Positions 16,468 to 31,597 of a stretch of DNA of 64,000 nt are shown piece by piece. The notes under the pieces are model-generated. The model was not told where the DNA came from. It saw only the letters and a list, made by a program, of their open reading frames with translations, and did not search any database. A program made the translations under genes and the position numbers. Numbering within the stretch: the stretch's first letter is position 1; each line of letters opens with the position of its first letter. The DNA comes from Proteus vulgaris (GTDB taxonomy: Bacteria; Pseudomonadota; Gammaproteobacteria; Enterobacterales; Enterobacteriaceae): assembly GCF_016239305.1 (NCBI RefSeq), contig NZ_JAEHOQ010000004.1, forward strand, positions 62,001 through 126,000, in the 5' to 3' direction.

Positions 16468-17814
16468 GCTAGAGAAAATACGACCTAATAAGTCATCTGA
16501 AGTAAATTCACCGGTGATCTCACTTAATGCTTGTTGAGCGAGTCTTAACTCTTCTGCCAATAACTCACCTGATTTTGCATAAACTAGTTGCTCATGACCT
16601 TGCTGTAAATGTTCTGCTGCAGTATTTAAGGCTTGTAAGTGGCGACGGCGTGCTAAGAAGCCACCTTCAGTGTTACTATTAAAGCCCATCGCTTCTTTTA
16701 AGTGTGAGCGAAGTAATTCAATCCCCATTCCATCACGTGCAGATAAACGGATCATTGGGTAATTACCTTGAGCTGTGATCTCGACATTTTCACCGGTTAG
16801 GTCAGATTTGTTACGAATAACAGTAACGGGTAAGGTGTTTGGTAATCGAGCCATAAATTCAGGCCAGATATCTTCAGGTGTTGTTGCATCCGTTGTTGTG
16901 CTATCAACCATAAAGAGCACTCTATCTGCTTGCTCAATCTCTTTCCAAGCACGCTCAATACCAATACGTTCAACTTCATCGCTGGCTTCACGTAAACCCG
17001 CAGTATCGATAATATGCAACGGCATACCATCAATGTGGATATGTTCGCGTAATACATCACGCGTTGTACCAGCAATATCTGTAACAATTGCGGCTTCTCT
17101 GCCAGCTAATGCATTTAATAGACTCGATTTACCCGCATTAGGACGACCCGCGATAACCACTTTCATCCCTTCACGTAATAAGCTACCTTGGCGAGCTTGA
17201 GCACGAACATCATCCAACTCAGCAATAACAGCGTTAAGTTTTCCTTCAATGATACCGTCAGAAAGAAAATCAATTTCTTCATCTGGGAAATCAATGGCTG
17301 CTTCAACATAAATGCGCAAATGGGTTAACGATTCCACCATCTCGTTAATATGAGAGGAAAATGCACCTTGTAATGAGTTAATTGCTGAGCGCGCTGCTTG
17401 CTCTGAGCTGGCATCAATTAAATCGGCAATGGCTTCTGCTTGTGCTAAATCGAGTTTGTCATTTAAAAATGCACGTTCAGAAAACTCACCAGGATTAGCG
17501 ATACGTACACCAGGAATTTGTAAAATACGTTTTAGTAATAAATCAAGAATAATTGGGCCACCATGGCCTTGCAGTTCTAAAACATCTTCACCCGTAAAAG
17601 AGTTAGGGTTAGGGAAGAAAAGGGCGATACCCTGATCAAGCACGGAGTTATCTTCGTTACGAAACGGCAGATAATCGGCATAACGAGGTTTAGGCAATTT
17701 GCCTAAGACGGTTTGTGCCACAAGAGCCGCTTTAGGCCCAGAAACGCGCAGGATACCAACACCGCCTCTTCCAGGAGGTGTGGCCTGAGCGACGATAGTA
17801 TCAGTGCTATGCAT
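16450..17814 (-). CDS. mnmE: tRNA modification GTPase MnmE (TrmE)
   Basis: A 454-residue GTPase that, with MnmG, installs the 5-carboxymethylaminomethyl group on the wobble uridine of certain tRNAs. Seen: the N-terminal tetrahydrofolate-binding domain ([21 protein letters not shown]), the G domain inserted near residues 215-375 ([20 protein letters not shown]) and the invariant C-terminal FCIGK whose Cys is catalytic. The length is the same as in E. coli. It lies downstream of yidC on the same strand, separated by a terminator, in the classic order rpmH-rnpA-yidD-yidC-mnmE. Confidence 0.97.
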   Translation of the reverse strand: MHSTDTIVAQATPPGRGGVGILRVSGPKAALVAQTVLGKLPKPRYADYLPFRNEDNSVLDQGIALFFPNPNSFTGEDVLELQGHGGPIILDLLLKRILQIPGVRIANPGEFSERAFLNDKLDLAQAEAIADLIDASSEQAARSAINSLQGAFSSHINEMVESLTHLRIYVEAAIDFPDEEIDFLSDGIIEGKLNAVIAELDDVRAQARQGSLLREGMKVVIAGRPNAGKSSLLNALAGREAAIVTDIAGTTRDVLREHIHIDGMPLHIIDTAGLREASDEVERIGIERAWKEIEQADRVLFMVDSTTTDATTPEDIWPEFMARLPNTLPVTVIRNKSDLTGENVEITAQGNYPMIRLSARDGMGIELLRSHLKEAMGFNSNTEGGFLARRRHLQALNTAAEHLQQGHEQLVYAKSGELLAEELRLAQQALSEITGEFTSDDLLGRIFSSFCIGK

Positions 17815-17865
17815 GGTGTACTCGCTTAATCAGAATAATCATTAATCATCTAAAATTAAAAAACA

Positions 17866-17891
17866 GAAGGCGGTCTATAATGACCGCCTTC
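17866..17891 (-). terminator. Rho-independent terminator after yidC
   Basis: GAAGGCGGTC (17866-17875) and GACCGCCTTC (17882-17891) form a perfect 10-bp stem with a 6-nt loop. On the minus strand it is followed by TGTTTTTTAATTTT. Confidence 0.9.
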
Positions 17892-17951
17892 GCTATTTTA
17901 TGTCACTTTCCTTTGAATGTAACCAAGGAAGAGGTTTTTCCTCATATGACC

Positions 17952-19592
17952 TTATTTTTTGTCTCTGCTGTGTAAGCCACGTTTTTCCAGACCGCGGTAA
18001 ATTAACTGCTGCTGGATGATGGTCACTAAGTTACTGACGATATAGTACAGAACCAGACCTGATGGGAACCACAGGAAGAATACAGTAAATACAACCGGCA
18101 TAAAGGTCATGATCTTTTGTTGCATCGGATCAGTTACTGCAGTTGGAGACAGTTTCTGAATGACGAACATAGTTACACCCATTAATAATGGCAGGATGTA
18201 GTATGGGTCTTGTGCAGACAAATCTTGGATCCATAACATAAATGGAGCATGACGTAATTCAACTGAGCCCATCAGCATGTAATACAACGCAAGGAAGATT
18301 GGCATCTGGATAATCAGCGGTAAACACCCACCCAGAGGATTCACTTTCTCTTGTTTGTATAACGCCATCATTTCTTGGCTCATACGTTGTTTGTCATCAC
18401 CAATACGCTCACGCAGAGCAGCCAGTTTTGGTTGCAGTAAACGCATTTTCGCCATGGAGGTGTACTGCGCTTTGGTCAGCGGGTACATGATACCACGAAC
18501 GATAAAGGTGATCATGATGATGGAGAAGCCCCAGTTACCGATAAAGCTGTGAAGGAATTTCAACAGTTTGAACAGTGGCTGAGAGATAAACCATAACCAA
18601 CCATAGTCTACAGATAGGTCTAAATGTGGCGCGATAGCAGACATTTCAGACTGGATCTCAGGGCCAACCCATAATGTAGAGGTGATGTCAGCTGTACTAT
18701 TTGGTGCAATAGTGACAGGTGCTGATTTATAACCAATCAGAGCAATGGATTTATTTTCTAAAGTAATCGAGTAGAAGTTATTGTTCTGACTATCTTTAGA
18801 AGGAACCCATGCTGTTGCGAAGTATTGTTGTAACATCGCAATCCAACCATTATTCGTGGTTAGAGATAAGTTTTTATCTTCGATATCACCAAAACTATAT
18901 TTTTTATAGTTGGTTTCATCTGAGGAATATGCCGCACCACGATAAGTGTGTAGCGCAAAGTTGCTACTACCAGTATCACGGCTTTCTGGCAATTTAACAG
19001 ATTGCTTTAACTGACCGTAGAAGTTCATTGTCAGTGTTTTATCTGTTGTATTCTCAATTTTATATTCAATACCGATATCGTACTGACCTTTTTTCAGAAT
19101 AAAGGTTTTGACGAATTTTACGCCATCTTCATTCACAAAAGTCATAGGTACGCGTAATTCATCTTGATTTTCACCAAGTATGAATTCGTTTTTATCAGCA
19201 GTATAGACTGGGCGAGATTTCTGATCTGGACCATCCGGGCCGATTAAGCCACTTTGAGCCTGATACAGGAATTGAGGTGTAGTTTCCAGTAAACGGAAAG
19301 GTGTCTGTGAATTAAGCTCGGCGGGATAGGCTAACAAATCAGCCTCATCGATTGTACCGCCCTGAGTATTGATACTAAGATCAAGTACGTCAGTTTTTAC
19401 GGTAATCAATTTTGCCTGCTCATTGCTGTTACCAGTTACAGCAAGACTATCACTACTTGGCATGTCCGCTTGTTGCGAGATCTGAGTAGTAGTGGTGGTG
19501 TTTTGTGAAACTTTATCACCCTCCCACTGCTGCCAGATCAGGAAAGAAACGAACAGCAAAGCGATGAATAGAAGATTGCGTTGCGAATCCAT
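17952..19592 (-). CDS. yidC: Membrane protein insertase YidC
   Basis: A 546-residue inner-membrane insertase that works alone or with SecYEG. It has an N-terminal membrane anchor (residues about 5-20), the large periplasmic P1 domain (about 40-340), and a C-terminal core of five membrane segments with [14 protein letters not shown] and the cytoplasmic loop [14 protein letters not shown]. The conserved Arg of the hydrophilic groove is in this core. The gene starts 2 bp after yidD and is followed by a terminator. Confidence 0.97.
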   Translation of the reverse strand: MDSQRNLLFIALLFVSFLIWQQWEGDKVSQNTTTTTQISQQADMPSSDSLAVTGNSNEQAKLITVKTDVLDLSINTQGGTIDEADLLAYPAELNSQTPFRLLETTPQFLYQAQSGLIGPDGPDQKSRPVYTADKNEFILGENQDELRVPMTFVNEDGVKFVKTFILKKGQYDIGIEYKIENTTDKTLTMNFYGQLKQSVKLPESRDTGSSNFALHTYRGAAYSSDETNYKKYSFGDIEDKNLSLTTNNGWIAMLQQYFATAWVPSKDSQNNNFYSITLENKSIALIGYKSAPVTIAPNSTADITSTLWVGPEIQSEMSAIAPHLDLSVDYGWLWFISQPLFKLLKFLHSFIGNWGFSIIMITFIVRGIMYPLTKAQYTSMAKMRLLQPKLAALRERIGDDKQRMSQEMMALYKQEKVNPLGGCLPLIIQMPIFLALYYMLMGSVELRHAPFMLWIQDLSAQDPYYILPLLMGVTMFVIQKLSPTAVTDPMQQKIMTFMPVVFTVFFLWFPSGLVLYYIVSNLVTIIQQQLIYRGLEKRGLHSRDKK

Positions 19593-19594
19593 CG

Positions 19595-19855
19595 TTAATT
19601 TTCTCTGTTATCGTCGTTTTTTCTAGGTGGGACAGGATCATCACCACCTTCGTGTAAAGGGTGGCATTTTAATATGCGTTTCACTGTTAACCAACTACCT
19701 TTTATCATTCCAAACCTGCGCAATGCCTCAATTCCATAATGAGAGCACGTAGGATTAAAACGACAACGAGGCCCCAACAGAGGACTAATCCCCAGTTGAT
19801 AGCCCCTAATCAGCAAGATCAGGACTTTTGAGCCAAGCGACAATGACGACGCCAT
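19595..19855 (-). CDS. yidD: Membrane protein insertion efficiency factor YidD
   Basis: An 86-residue protein with the family signature: an N-terminal amphipathic or hydrophobic helix ([22 protein letters not shown]), [12 protein letters not shown], and [13 protein letters not shown]. It assists YidC-dependent membrane insertion. Its start overlaps the 3' end of rnpA by 37 bp, as in E. coli. Confidence 0.95.
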   Translation of the reverse strand: MASSLSLGSKVLILLIRGYQLGISPLLGPRCRFNPTCSHYGIEALRRFGMIKGSWLTVKRILKCHPLHEGGDDPVPPRKNDDNREN

Positions 19856-20178
19856 AATTTACCCAACACTTCCGTCAATTGGTGGTTATCAAGTTCTGCA
19901 ACCCCTTTTCTTACTAATAACACAAAATCCATCGGCGGTAATTCATGCTGATGTAAACGAAAGTATTCACGGGCTAATCGTTTAATACGATTGCGCTCAT
20001 GAGCACGTTTAACGTTTTTCTTTGCGATTGTTAGACCGATGCGGGGATGCCCCAGCTCATTCTGGCGACCCAAAATAGTAACTTCTGGTGAACTCGCGCG
20101 TTGTGGTTGCTGGAAAACAAAATTGAAATGCTTGGGAGTTAACAAACGTAACTCCCTTGGAAAAGCGAGCTTAACCAC
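19819..20178 (-). CDS. rnpA: Ribonuclease P protein component RnpA
   Basis: A 119-residue basic protein, the same length as E. coli RnpA, that helps the M1 RNA process tRNA 5' ends. The RNR motif is [20 protein letters not shown] (about residues 52-71). It starts with GTG at 20178, as in E. coli, and lies 17 bp after rpmH with which it is co-transcribed. Confidence 0.96.
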   Translation of the reverse strand: MVKLAFPRELRLLTPKHFNFVFQQPQRASSPEVTILGRQNELGHPRIGLTIAKKNVKRAHERNRIKRLAREYFRLHQHELPPMDFVLLVRKGVAELDNHQLTEVLGKLWRRHCRLAQKS

Positions 20179-20195
20179 GGAATGGTTAGCTTTTA

Positions 20196-21093
<898 letters not shown>

Positions 21094-22494
21094 GTGTCAC
21101 TTTCGCTTTGGCAGCATTGTCTTGCCCGATTGCAGGATGAGTTACCTGCCACTGAATTTAGTATGTGGATACGTCCCTTGCAGGCAGAATTAAGCGATAA
21201 TACGCTGGCGCTGTATGCACCTAATCGTTTTGTTTTAGATTGGGTAAGAGAAAAATACATTAATAATATCAATGCGTTATTAGTGGATTTTTGTGGCTCT
21301 GAAGTCCCTTCTTTACGCTTTGAAGTAGGTAATAAACCTGCATCGACACGTACAACGGAAAGTGTTCCTAAAGCTGTTGTACACCCAACAGTAAATACGG
21401 CACCTACGTATAGTCAGCCTGTTCGCCCTAGCTGGGATAATCAACCCGCATCTCAACTGCCTGAGCTGAATTATCGCTCTAATGTTAACCCAAAACATAA
21501 GTTTGATAACTTTGTTGAAGGTAAATCTAACCAGCTAGCGAGAGCTGCAGCAAGACAAGTTGCTGATAATCCTGGTGGTGCTTATAACCCACTCTTTTTA
21601 TATGGTGGAACAGGGCTTGGTAAAACGCACTTGTTACACGCAGTGGGTAACAGCATTATGGAACGTAAAGCGAATGCAAAAGTGGTTTATATGCACTCTG
21701 AACGTTTCGTACAAGATATGGTAAAAGCGTTACAAAATAATGCGATAGAAGACTTTAAACGTTATTACCGTTCTGTGGATGCACTATTAATTGATGATAT
21801 TCAATTTTTTGCCAATAAAGAGCGTTCACAAGAAGAATTTTTTCATACCTTTAACGCATTGTTAGAGGGTAATCAGCAAATTATTTTAACCTCAGACCGT
21901 TATCCAAAAGAGATTAACGGTGTTGAAGATAGATTAAAATCACGCTTTGGTTGGGGATTAACGGTAGCGATTGAGCCACCAGAACTTGAAACCCGAGTCG
22001 CGATTTTGATGAAAAAAGCGGATGAAAACCAAATTCAGTTACCTGACGAAGTGGCTTTTTTTATTGCTAAAAGACTTCGTTCTAACGTCCGTGAGCTTGA
22101 AGGTGCATTAAACCGAGTAATTGCTAACGCGAATTTTACAGGTCGTGCGATTACTATCGACTTTGTACGTGAAGCATTACGTGATTTACTCGCTCTACAA
22201 GAAAAATTAGTCACTATCGATAATATTCAAAAAACAGTTGCTGAATATTATAAAATTAAAGTGGCCGATTTACTGTCGAAGCGGAGATCCCGATCGGTTG
22301 CCCGTCCGAGGCAAATGGCAATGGCGCTGGCAAAGGAACTCACAAACCACAGCTTGCCTGAAATCGGGGATGCCTTTGGTGGTCGTGATCATACAACTGT
22401 TCTTCATGCATGTCGTAAAATAGAGCAATTGCGTGAAGAAAGTCACGATATCAAAGAAGATTTTTCTAACTTAATCAGAACATTATCATCCTAG
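21094..22494 (+). CDS. dnaA: Chromosomal replication initiator DnaA
   Basis: A 466-residue initiator. I choose the GTG at 21094 (after AGGGGAG) because the protein then starts [17 protein letters not shown] as in E. coli. The frame stays open further upstream but that part is not DnaA. Domain I covers residues 1-90, a variable linker follows, then the AAA+ domain with Walker [12 protein letters not shown], Walker [12 protein letters not shown] and the arginine region. The C-terminal DnaA-box-binding helix carries [15 protein letters not shown]. It is first in dnaA-dnaN-recF-gyrB. Confidence 0.98.
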   Translation: MSLSLWQHCLARLQDELPATEFSMWIRPLQAELSDNTLALYAPNRFVLDWVREKYINNINALLVDFCGSEVPSLRFEVGNKPASTRTTESVPKAVVHPTVNTAPTYSQPVRPSWDNQPASQLPELNYRSNVNPKHKFDNFVEGKSNQLARAAARQVADNPGGAYNPLFLYGGTGLGKTHLLHAVGNSIMERKANAKVVYMHSERFVQDMVKALQNNAIEDFKRYYRSVDALLIDDIQFFANKERSQEEFFHTFNALLEGNQQIILTSDRYPKEINGVEDRLKSRFGWGLTVAIEPPELETRVAILMKKADENQIQLPDEVAFFIAKRLRSNVRELEGALNRVIANANFTGRAITIDFVREALRDLLALQEKLVTIDNIQKTVAEYYKIKVADLLSKRRSRSVARPRQMAMALAKELTNHSLPEIGDAFGGRDHTTVLHACRKIEQLREESHDIKEDFSNLIRTLSS

Positions 22495-22498
22495 CGCT

Positions 22499-23602
22499 AT
22501 GAAATTTATCATTGAACGTGAACAGCTTCTTAAGCCGCTACAACAAGTGAGTGGCCCTTTGGGTGGTCGTCCTACCTTACCTATTTTAGGTAACTTATTG
22601 CTTAAGGTGACTGAGAACACCTTATCACTAACAGGAACTGACCTTGAAATGGAGATGGTGGCGAGAGTTAACCTCAGCCAGTCTCATGAAATTGGCGCCA
22701 CAACTGTTCCTGCGCGTAAGTTTTTTGATATTTGGCGTGGGTTACCAGAAGGCGCAGAAATCAGTGTTGAGCTCGATGGTGATCGCCTTTTAGTGCGCTC
22801 AGGTCGTAGCCGTTTTTCATTATCAACTTTACCAGCATCTGATTTTCCTAACTTAGATGATTGGCAAAGTGATGTTGAATTTACCTTGCCTCAAGCAACA
22901 TTAAAACGCCTCATTGAATCCACACAGTTTTCAATGGCACATCAAGATGTGCGTTATTACCTCAACGGTATGTTGTTTGAAACTGAAAATACAGAATTAC
23001 GCACAGTTGCAACAGATGGGCACCGTTTAGCCGTATGTTCGATGGATATCGGGCAATCTTTACCTGGCCACTCAGTTATTGTCCCTCGTAAAGGTGTTAT
23101 CGAATTAATGCGTCTACTGGATGGTGGTGGTGAGAGTTCACTGCAACTGCAAATCGGTAGTAACAATATACGTGCGCATGTGGGTGACTTTATTTTTACC
23201 TCGAAGTTGGTTGATGGTCGTTTCCCTGACTATCGTCGCGTATTACCGAAAAACCCAACAAAAACAGTGATTGCAGGTTGTGATATTCTTAAGCAGGCAT
23301 TTTCTCGTGCTGCAATTTTATCTAATGAGAAATTCCGCGGTGTGCGTATTAACCTCACAAGTGGTCAATTGAAAATCACAGCGAACAACCCTGAGCAAGA
23401 AGAAGCAGAAGAAATTGTTGATGTTCAGTATCAAGGTGAAGAAATGGAAATTGGCTTTAATGTCAGCTATCTCCTTGATGTATTGAATACCTTGAAATGT
23501 GAAGAAGTTAAGCTGTTACTAACGGATGCCGTTTCAAGTGTTCAAGTTGAAAATGTGGCAAGTTCTGCGGCTGCTTATGTTGTTATGCCAATGCGTTTAT
23601 AA
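22499..23602 (+). CDS. dnaN: DNA polymerase III sliding clamp (beta subunit)
   Basis: A 367-residue clamp, near the E. coli length of 366. It starts [20 protein letters not shown] and ends [10 protein letters not shown], the conserved C-terminal tail next to the partner-binding pocket. Three repeated clamp domains fit the length. It starts 4 bp after the dnaA stop, indicating co-transcription. Confidence 0.98.
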   Translation: MKFIIEREQLLKPLQQVSGPLGGRPTLPILGNLLLKVTENTLSLTGTDLEMEMVARVNLSQSHEIGATTVPARKFFDIWRGLPEGAEISVELDGDRLLVRSGRSRFSLSTLPASDFPNLDDWQSDVEFTLPQATLKRLIESTQFSMAHQDVRYYLNGMLFETENTELRTVATDGHRLAVCSMDIGQSLPGHSVIVPRKGVIELMRLLDGGGESSLQLQIGSNNIRAHVGDFIFTSKLVDGRFPDYRRVLPKNPTKTVIAGCDILKQAFSRAAILSNEKFRGVRINLTSGQLKITANNPEQEEAEEIVDVQYQGEEMEIGFNVSYLLDVLNTLKCEEVKLLLTDAVSSVQVENVASSAAAYVVMPMRL

Positions 23603-23613
23603 TAGTCACTAAC

Positions 23614-27137
<3,524 letters not shown>

Positions 27138-27163
27138 TTACGAGTGATTTCATCACATAAAAT

Positions 27164-27197
27164 AAAAACCAGCTAATTAATTAGCTGGTTTTTTTAT
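27164..27197. terminator. Terminator between gyrB and asd
   Basis: AACCAGCTAA (27168-27177) pairs with TTAGCTGGTT (27181-27190), followed by seven T on the plus strand and preceded by five A. It can serve both convergent genes. Confidence 0.92.
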
Positions 27198-27224
27198 ATT
27201 TATAGACGATATTTTATCGAAAGA

Positions 27225-28331
27225 TTAACGCAGAATATTCAGCATACGGCGTAAAGGTTCTGCGGCACCCCATAACAATTGGTCACCAACAGTAAAAGCT
27301 GAAATAAATTCAGGGCCCATATTCAGTTTGCGAATACGCCCTACAGGTGTGCTCAATGTACCCGTTACTGCTGCAGGTGTTAATTCTCTAATAGTCAATT
27401 CACGATCATTAGGAATGACTTTTACCCAGTCGTTATGGCTGGCAAGTAATTGTTCAATTTCCGCAACAGGTAAATCTTTTTTCAGTTTTAAAGTAAATGC
27501 TTGGCTGTGGCAACGCAATGCACCAATACGAACACAAAGACCATCAACAGGAATAATATTTGAACCTGTGTTTAAAATCTTATTGGTTTCTGCTTGTCCT
27601 TTCCACTCTTCACGACTTTGGCCATTTTCTAATTGTTTATCAATCCAAGGGATCAAGCTACCCGCCAGAGGAACACCAAATTGCTCCGTTGGCATCGCAC
27701 CACTGCGCGTAAAGTTAGTCACTTTACGTTCGATATCTAAGATGGCTGAAGCTGGGTTTTCAAGCTCTTTCACGACTTGAGTATGTAGCGAGCCCATTTG
27801 TGACAGTAACTCTCTCATATGACGAGCGCCAGCCCCAGAAGCTGCTTGATAGGTAGAGACACTTGCCCATTCCACTAAGTTGTTAGTAAATAGACCACCT
27901 AATGACATCAGCATTAAACTGACCGTACAGTTACCACCAACAAACGCTTTAATGCCTTTGTTTAAGCTGTCTTGAATATGTTGACCGTTGACGGGATCGA
28001 GAATAATCACAGCATCATCATTCATACGTAACGCAGATGCGGCATCAATCCAGTAACCTTGCCAACCTGCTTGGCGCAGTTTTGGATAGATTTCATTGGT
28101 ATAGTCACCGCCTTGGCAACTAATAATAATATCGAGTGATGCTAGGGTATCAATATCATAAGCATCTTGCAGAGTGCTACGGTGATTACCATAAGCAGGT
28201 GCTGCTTCACCCAATTGAGATGTGGTGAAGAAAACAGGGTTTATCCCATCAAAATCACGTTCTTCAACCATTCTTTGCATTAAAACGGAGCCGACCATAC
28301 CACGCCAGCCCACAAAACCAACATTTTTCAT
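27225..28331 (-). CDS. asd: Aspartate-semialdehyde dehydrogenase
   Basis: A 368-residue enzyme that reduces aspartyl phosphate to aspartate semialdehyde, a branch point to lysine, diaminopimelate, methionine and threonine. I start at the ATG at 28331 ([15 protein letters not shown]) rather than 45 bp upstream, because this matches the known N-terminus with the NADP-binding GWRGMVG. The catalytic Cys is in GGNCTVSLM and the substrate His and Arg lie in [12 protein letters not shown]. It is monocistronic, with its 3' end at the shared terminator. Confidence 0.96.
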   Translation of the reverse strand: MKNVGFVGWRGMVGSVLMQRMVEERDFDGINPVFFTTSQLGEAAPAYGNHRSTLQDAYDIDTLASLDIIISCQGGDYTNEIYPKLRQAGWQGYWIDAASALRMNDDAVIILDPVNGQHIQDSLNKGIKAFVGGNCTVSLMLMSLGGLFTNNLVEWASVSTYQAASGAGARHMRELLSQMGSLHTQVVKELENPASAILDIERKVTNFTRSGAMPTEQFGVPLAGSLIPWIDKQLENGQSREEWKGQAETNKILNTGSNIIPVDGLCVRIGALRCHSQAFTLKLKKDLPVAEIEQLLASHNDWVKVIPNDRELTIRELTPAAVTGTLSTPVGRIRKLNMGPEFISAFTVGDQLLWGAAEPLRRMLNILR

Positions 28332-28804
28332 TGTAGTTACCCTGTCTTTGTCTGTAGGAATAGTGAGAGACCTCACACTAACCTGACAAAATATAGAGAT
28401 AGGTGCAAGTGAATTTATTGATTATTTACCAAAGAATTAGAAGTGTTTCTTATAGTCTTCGTAGAGTTAACAAAAGAAAGTCACAGAACGAACAAATATC
28501 AATGAGTTGTTAAAAAAGAAAATAGGCTTGCCATAAAAATGTAAGAATATTCTGTTATATCTTATTTTATTTTTTTGGATAAATAAAAATATATTCTTGT
28601 TTAAGAAAATAGAGTAAAAATAGAAAAATGTAAAATAGTGTAATATATAAGAAAAACGTATTTACTTAGAGGTCACTCCACGCTTTATACTAAATACTAC
28701 TGTTTAATAGATGATGTATTTTCATAAATAAAAAATAATGATGAATGTTCTTCATTTTATTTGAATTTTATTTTACCACTTATTAAGTGGTGTTAGGAGG
28801 CGAA
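28332..28804. other. Intergenic region between asd and the methyltransferase gene
   Basis: About 470 bp, very AT-rich, between divergent genes. No gene is apparent. Just before the methyltransferase start, ACCACTT (28775-28781) and AAGTGGT (28785-28791) form a 7-bp hairpin that abuts its Shine-Dalgarno sequence. The asd promoter must lie near 28335-28450, but I cannot pick elements with confidence. Confidence 0.5.
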
Positions 28805-29374
28805 ATGGATATATCAACGGTCATTCCATTATCTACGTACTACTCGTATTTAAAACGGTTTGTGATTTCACCAACCACGATGGGTACTATCGCGCCTTCA
28901 TCTCGCTGGTTATGTTATGAAATGCTGGATAAACTCAATTGGCAACAGGATATTCAAGTTGCAGAGTTAGGTGCTGGCACAGGGGTTATTACTCAGCAAA
29001 TTTTAAAAAGAATGTCAGTGAATTCTTCATTAGATGTTTTTGAAATAGAACCTAGTTTTGCAACAGAATTAGATAAAATCAATGATAATCGATTAAAGGT
29101 TTATACCGCGTCAGCGGAGAAATTAGACAGTCATTATAATATGATTATTTCAGGATTACCTTTTTTATCTATACCAAAGAAAACAGGTTTAAGAGTTTTA
29201 AAACGAGTGCATAATGAGTTATTAAAAACACAAGGTTGTTTTGTCTTATTTCAATATACCACTCGATATGAAAAAACGTTATCTCGTTATTTTCATTTAG
29301 AAAAGAAATTAGTCATGCTTAATGTTCCCCCTGCTTGGGTTTATTATTGCACGCCTAAAAATAAGATAGGGTAA
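28805..29374 (+). CDS. SAM-dependent methyltransferase resembling phospholipid N-methyltransferases (PmtA type)
   Basis: A 189-residue class I methyltransferase. The start at 28805 has an excellent Shine-Dalgarno (TAGGAGG, 28794-28800). Seen: the N-terminal segment FVISPTTMGTIAPSSRWLC, SAM motif I VAELGAGTGVIT, the acidic end of strand 2 VFEIEPSFA, and IISGLPFLSIPKKTG followed by CFVLFQYTTRY. This order matches PmtA-like phospholipid N-methyltransferases and, more weakly, rRNA dimethylases. A role in lipid headgroup methylation is inference. It stands alone. Confidence 0.65.
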   Translation: MDISTVIPLSTYYSYLKRFVISPTTMGTIAPSSRWLCYEMLDKLNWQQDIQVAELGAGTGVITQQILKRMSVNSSLDVFEIEPSFATELDKINDNRLKVYTASAEKLDSHYNMIISGLPFLSIPKKTGLRVLKRVHNELLKTQGCFVLFQYTTRYEKTLSRYFHLEKKLVMLNVPPAWVYYCTPKNKIG

Positions 29375-29429
29375 ATGCAAGGCTTGCTCGCTTTTTATAT
29401 TGTAAATAACAAATAAGAATAGATGTTAT

Positions 29430-30917
29430 TTATTTAGATAAAGTTTGAGCAAGCAAGATAATACTCTTTTCAATTTCATTTGGATTATGAGCAGCATATC
29501 CTAATAAAACACCTTTCTTTGGATATGTTTGAATACAGTAACGCGCCAAAGGCTGTATGGCTAATCCTATTTCTCGTGCTTTTTTCACAACATATTCTTC
29601 TGTATAACCTGACTGTAACCAGCATACAATATGAATACCTGAATCCGAGGGCTCAACATGAAAAACATGGGATAGATGTATTTTTATGGCATTAGTTAAC
29701 ACTTGATAGCGTTCATAACAGGCTTTTCGTATTCGCCTAACATGACGTGCATAATGCCCTTGAGAAATAAACAGCGCTAATGTTGCTTGCTCTAAAAAAC
29801 CTGAATGTGAATCGGTGTAGTATTTAGCGACTTTAAAGGCTTCAATTAAAGTTTGAGGTACGACTAAAAAGCCTAAACGAAACCCGGGATACATCATTTT
29901 TGAAAATGTTCCAGCATAGATAACTCGCTGATATTTATCTAACCCTTGTAGAGATTGAATAGGTTTAGAGTGATAGCGAAATTCGCTATTGTAGTCATCT
30001 TCGAAGATCCACATATTATTGGAAGATGCCCATTCTAATAATGCAATACGACGTGAAAGTGAGAGCGTATTACCTAAAGGAAATTGATGAGAAGGGGTTG
30101 TAAAAACAAGTTTTGCGTCTGGGCACTGCTCTATTCCTTGAGAGATATCCATTCCATCAATATCTGAACCTATTGGGTGTGATTTTATACCATAGGAAGT
30201 GAAGATACCTCGTGCACTGTCATAACCAGGATCATCTAGCCAAACGGTATCTCCCTCTTGTAATAGCACTCTAGTGGTAAGATTAATCGCTTGCTGTGTA
30301 CCATTTACAATAATGATTTGCTCAGGCTGGCAAGAGAGCCCACGAGTTGATTGAACATATTGGCATATCATCTCTTTTAATGGCGTATAGCCTGTTGGCG
30401 AATTAAATGTTGCGAGTGCTTTTTTGGATTGTCGCCAAACCCGCCCTAATAACCTTCCCCAGAGTTCATGAGGAAAAAGATCCACACAGCCAACGCCAAC
30501 ATGAAATGTAGGGCTACTATTGATGTTTGGTTGTGACTGTTGCCAAAAAGCGTGTGCTTTTTGCATATTGGGATTTAGCGTTTCTAATGAATTTTTAATG
30601 TGTGATGAAGAAACAGAGTGGATTGTTTTGGTCCATTTATCTGAAATAATGGCATCAGGGATTGTGTTTGCAACAAAAGTTCCCGCACCACAACGAGTAA
30701 ATAAGTAGCCTTCGTCAATTAAACGTTCAAAGCCTGCAATAACAGAGTTGCGAGAAATCGACATCATTTCAGCCAATGTGCGACTTGATGGTAAACGGCT
30801 ACCAGATGTTAAGCGCCCATCTAAAATCGCTTTTCTAATCGCGTGGTAAATCTGAGAACCAATAGGTCCTTCTTCTAAAACAAGGTTAGGAAAATAAGCC
30901 GTTTTTTTCTGTTTCAT
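29430..30917 (-). CDS. MocR/PdxR-type GntR regulator with aminotransferase-like domain
   Basis: A 495-residue regulator, starting at the ATG at 30917 (MKQKKTAYFPNL) with AGGA 8-10 nt ahead. Upstream in-frame extension is not family-like. It has an N-terminal winged helix (about 20-85: AIRKAILDGRLTSGSRLPSSRTLAEMMSISRNSV in segments) and a fold-type I aminotransferase domain (about 120-490). The PLP lysine is in GTFSKMMYPGFRLGF. Such proteins sense PLP or PLP adducts. It is divergent from the GNAT gene, with a perfect inverted repeat between them, so that gene is the likely target. Confidence 0.85.
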   Translation of the reverse strand: MKQKKTAYFPNLVLEEGPIGSQIYHAIRKAILDGRLTSGSRLPSSRTLAEMMSISRNSVIAGFERLIDEGYLFTRCGAGTFVANTIPDAIISDKWTKTIHSVSSSHIKNSLETLNPNMQKAHAFWQQSQPNINSSPTFHVGVGCVDLFPHELWGRLLGRVWRQSKKALATFNSPTGYTPLKEMICQYVQSTRGLSCQPEQIIIVNGTQQAINLTTRVLLQEGDTVWLDDPGYDSARGIFTSYGIKSHPIGSDIDGMDISQGIEQCPDAKLVFTTPSHQFPLGNTLSLSRRIALLEWASSNNMWIFEDDYNSEFRYHSKPIQSLQGLDKYQRVIYAGTFSKMMYPGFRLGFLVVPQTLIEAFKVAKYYTDSHSGFLEQATLALFISQGHYARHVRRIRKACYERYQVLTNAIKIHLSHVFHVEPSDSGIHIVCWLQSGYTEEYVVKKAREIGLAIQPLARYCIQTYPKKGVLLGYAAHNPNEIEKSIILLAQTLSK

Positions 30918-30967
30918 AAAGTGGATCCTATAAAAACACAAAAAGTGTACCTTATTGAGAGCCAAAA

Positions 30968-30992
30968 TTAAACGTACCATGACCACGTTTAA
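30968..30992. promoter_or_regulatory. Inverted repeat between MocR-type regulator and GNAT genes
   Basis: TTAAACGT (30968-30975) and ACGTTTAA (30985-30992) are perfect 8-bp arms around a 9-bp spacer. The site lies about midway between the two divergent start codons (51 and 53 bp away), as expected for a shared operator. Confidence 0.6.
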
Positions 30993-31044
30993 AGACAGGT
31001 GATACTTTTTTATAGCATTAATGAAAGTAGAAGGACGTGAAGAG

Positions 31045-31503
31045 ATGAGCACAACACCAATAACTGTTTCAATTCAGTTTGTTGAACAAGAGCATTATGC
31101 TCAATGGTTACCACATTGGCTAAGTTATCAAGCATTTTATAAAGTTGAGTTATCAGAAGAGATAACATTAAAAACATGGGCACGTTTTTTTGATGAAAAA
31201 GAACCTGTTTATTGTGTCGTAGCAATGGATGGTGAAAAGGTATTGGGTTTTGTTCATTATCTTTTTCATCGCTCAACATGGGCTGAGAGTGATTTTTGTT
31301 ATTTAGAAGATTTATTTGTTTCACCAGATACACGTGGTCGCCATGTAGGTAAGCAACTTATTGAGTTTGTTCATCAACAAGCAAAACAGCGTAATTGTGC
31401 TCGTTTATATTGGCATACGCAGGAAACCAATTTACGTGGTCAGCGCTTATATGACTGGGTAGCAGAAAAACCAGGTGTTATTGAATACCGTATGGCGCTG
31501 TAA
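31045..31503 (+). CDS. GNAT family N-acetyltransferase
   Basis: A 152-residue acetyltransferase. I prefer the ATG at 31045 (MSTTPITVSIQFV); an upstream ATG at 31021 is possible. The GNAT acetyl-CoA motif A is LEDLFVSPDTRGRHVGKQLIEFV (in parts: LEDLFVSPDTRG, then RHVGKQLI), followed by NCARLYWHTQETNLRGQRLYD. The substrate is unknown. Genes next to MocR regulators often act on amines or amino acids, so that is a plausible class. Confidence 0.85.
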   Translation: MSTTPITVSIQFVEQEHYAQWLPHWLSYQAFYKVELSEEITLKTWARFFDEKEPVYCVVAMDGEKVLGFVHYLFHRSTWAESDFCYLEDLFVSPDTRGRHVGKQLIEFVHQQAKQRNCARLYWHTQETNLRGQRLYDWVAEKPGVIEYRMAL

Positions 31504-31532
31504 AAGTACGTTAGGCAGGACAGATAGGGTAT

Positions 31533-31564
31533 AAAAGAGATAGCAATATTTGCCATCTCTTTTC
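31533..31564. terminator. Terminator after the GNAT gene
   Basis: AAAGAGAT (31534-31541) pairs with ATCTCTTT (31555-31562), with an inner GCAA/TTGC stem. A-rich and T-rich flanks make it usable for both convergent genes. Confidence 0.75.
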
Positions 31565-31597
31565 TGAATTAGGGTTATTTATTAGATTCAATTTGGG

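Noticed and set aside
16775-17200. 141-codon open frame antisense to mnmE
   Set aside because: It mirrors the codon pattern of the conserved G domain on the other strand; no independent start signal.
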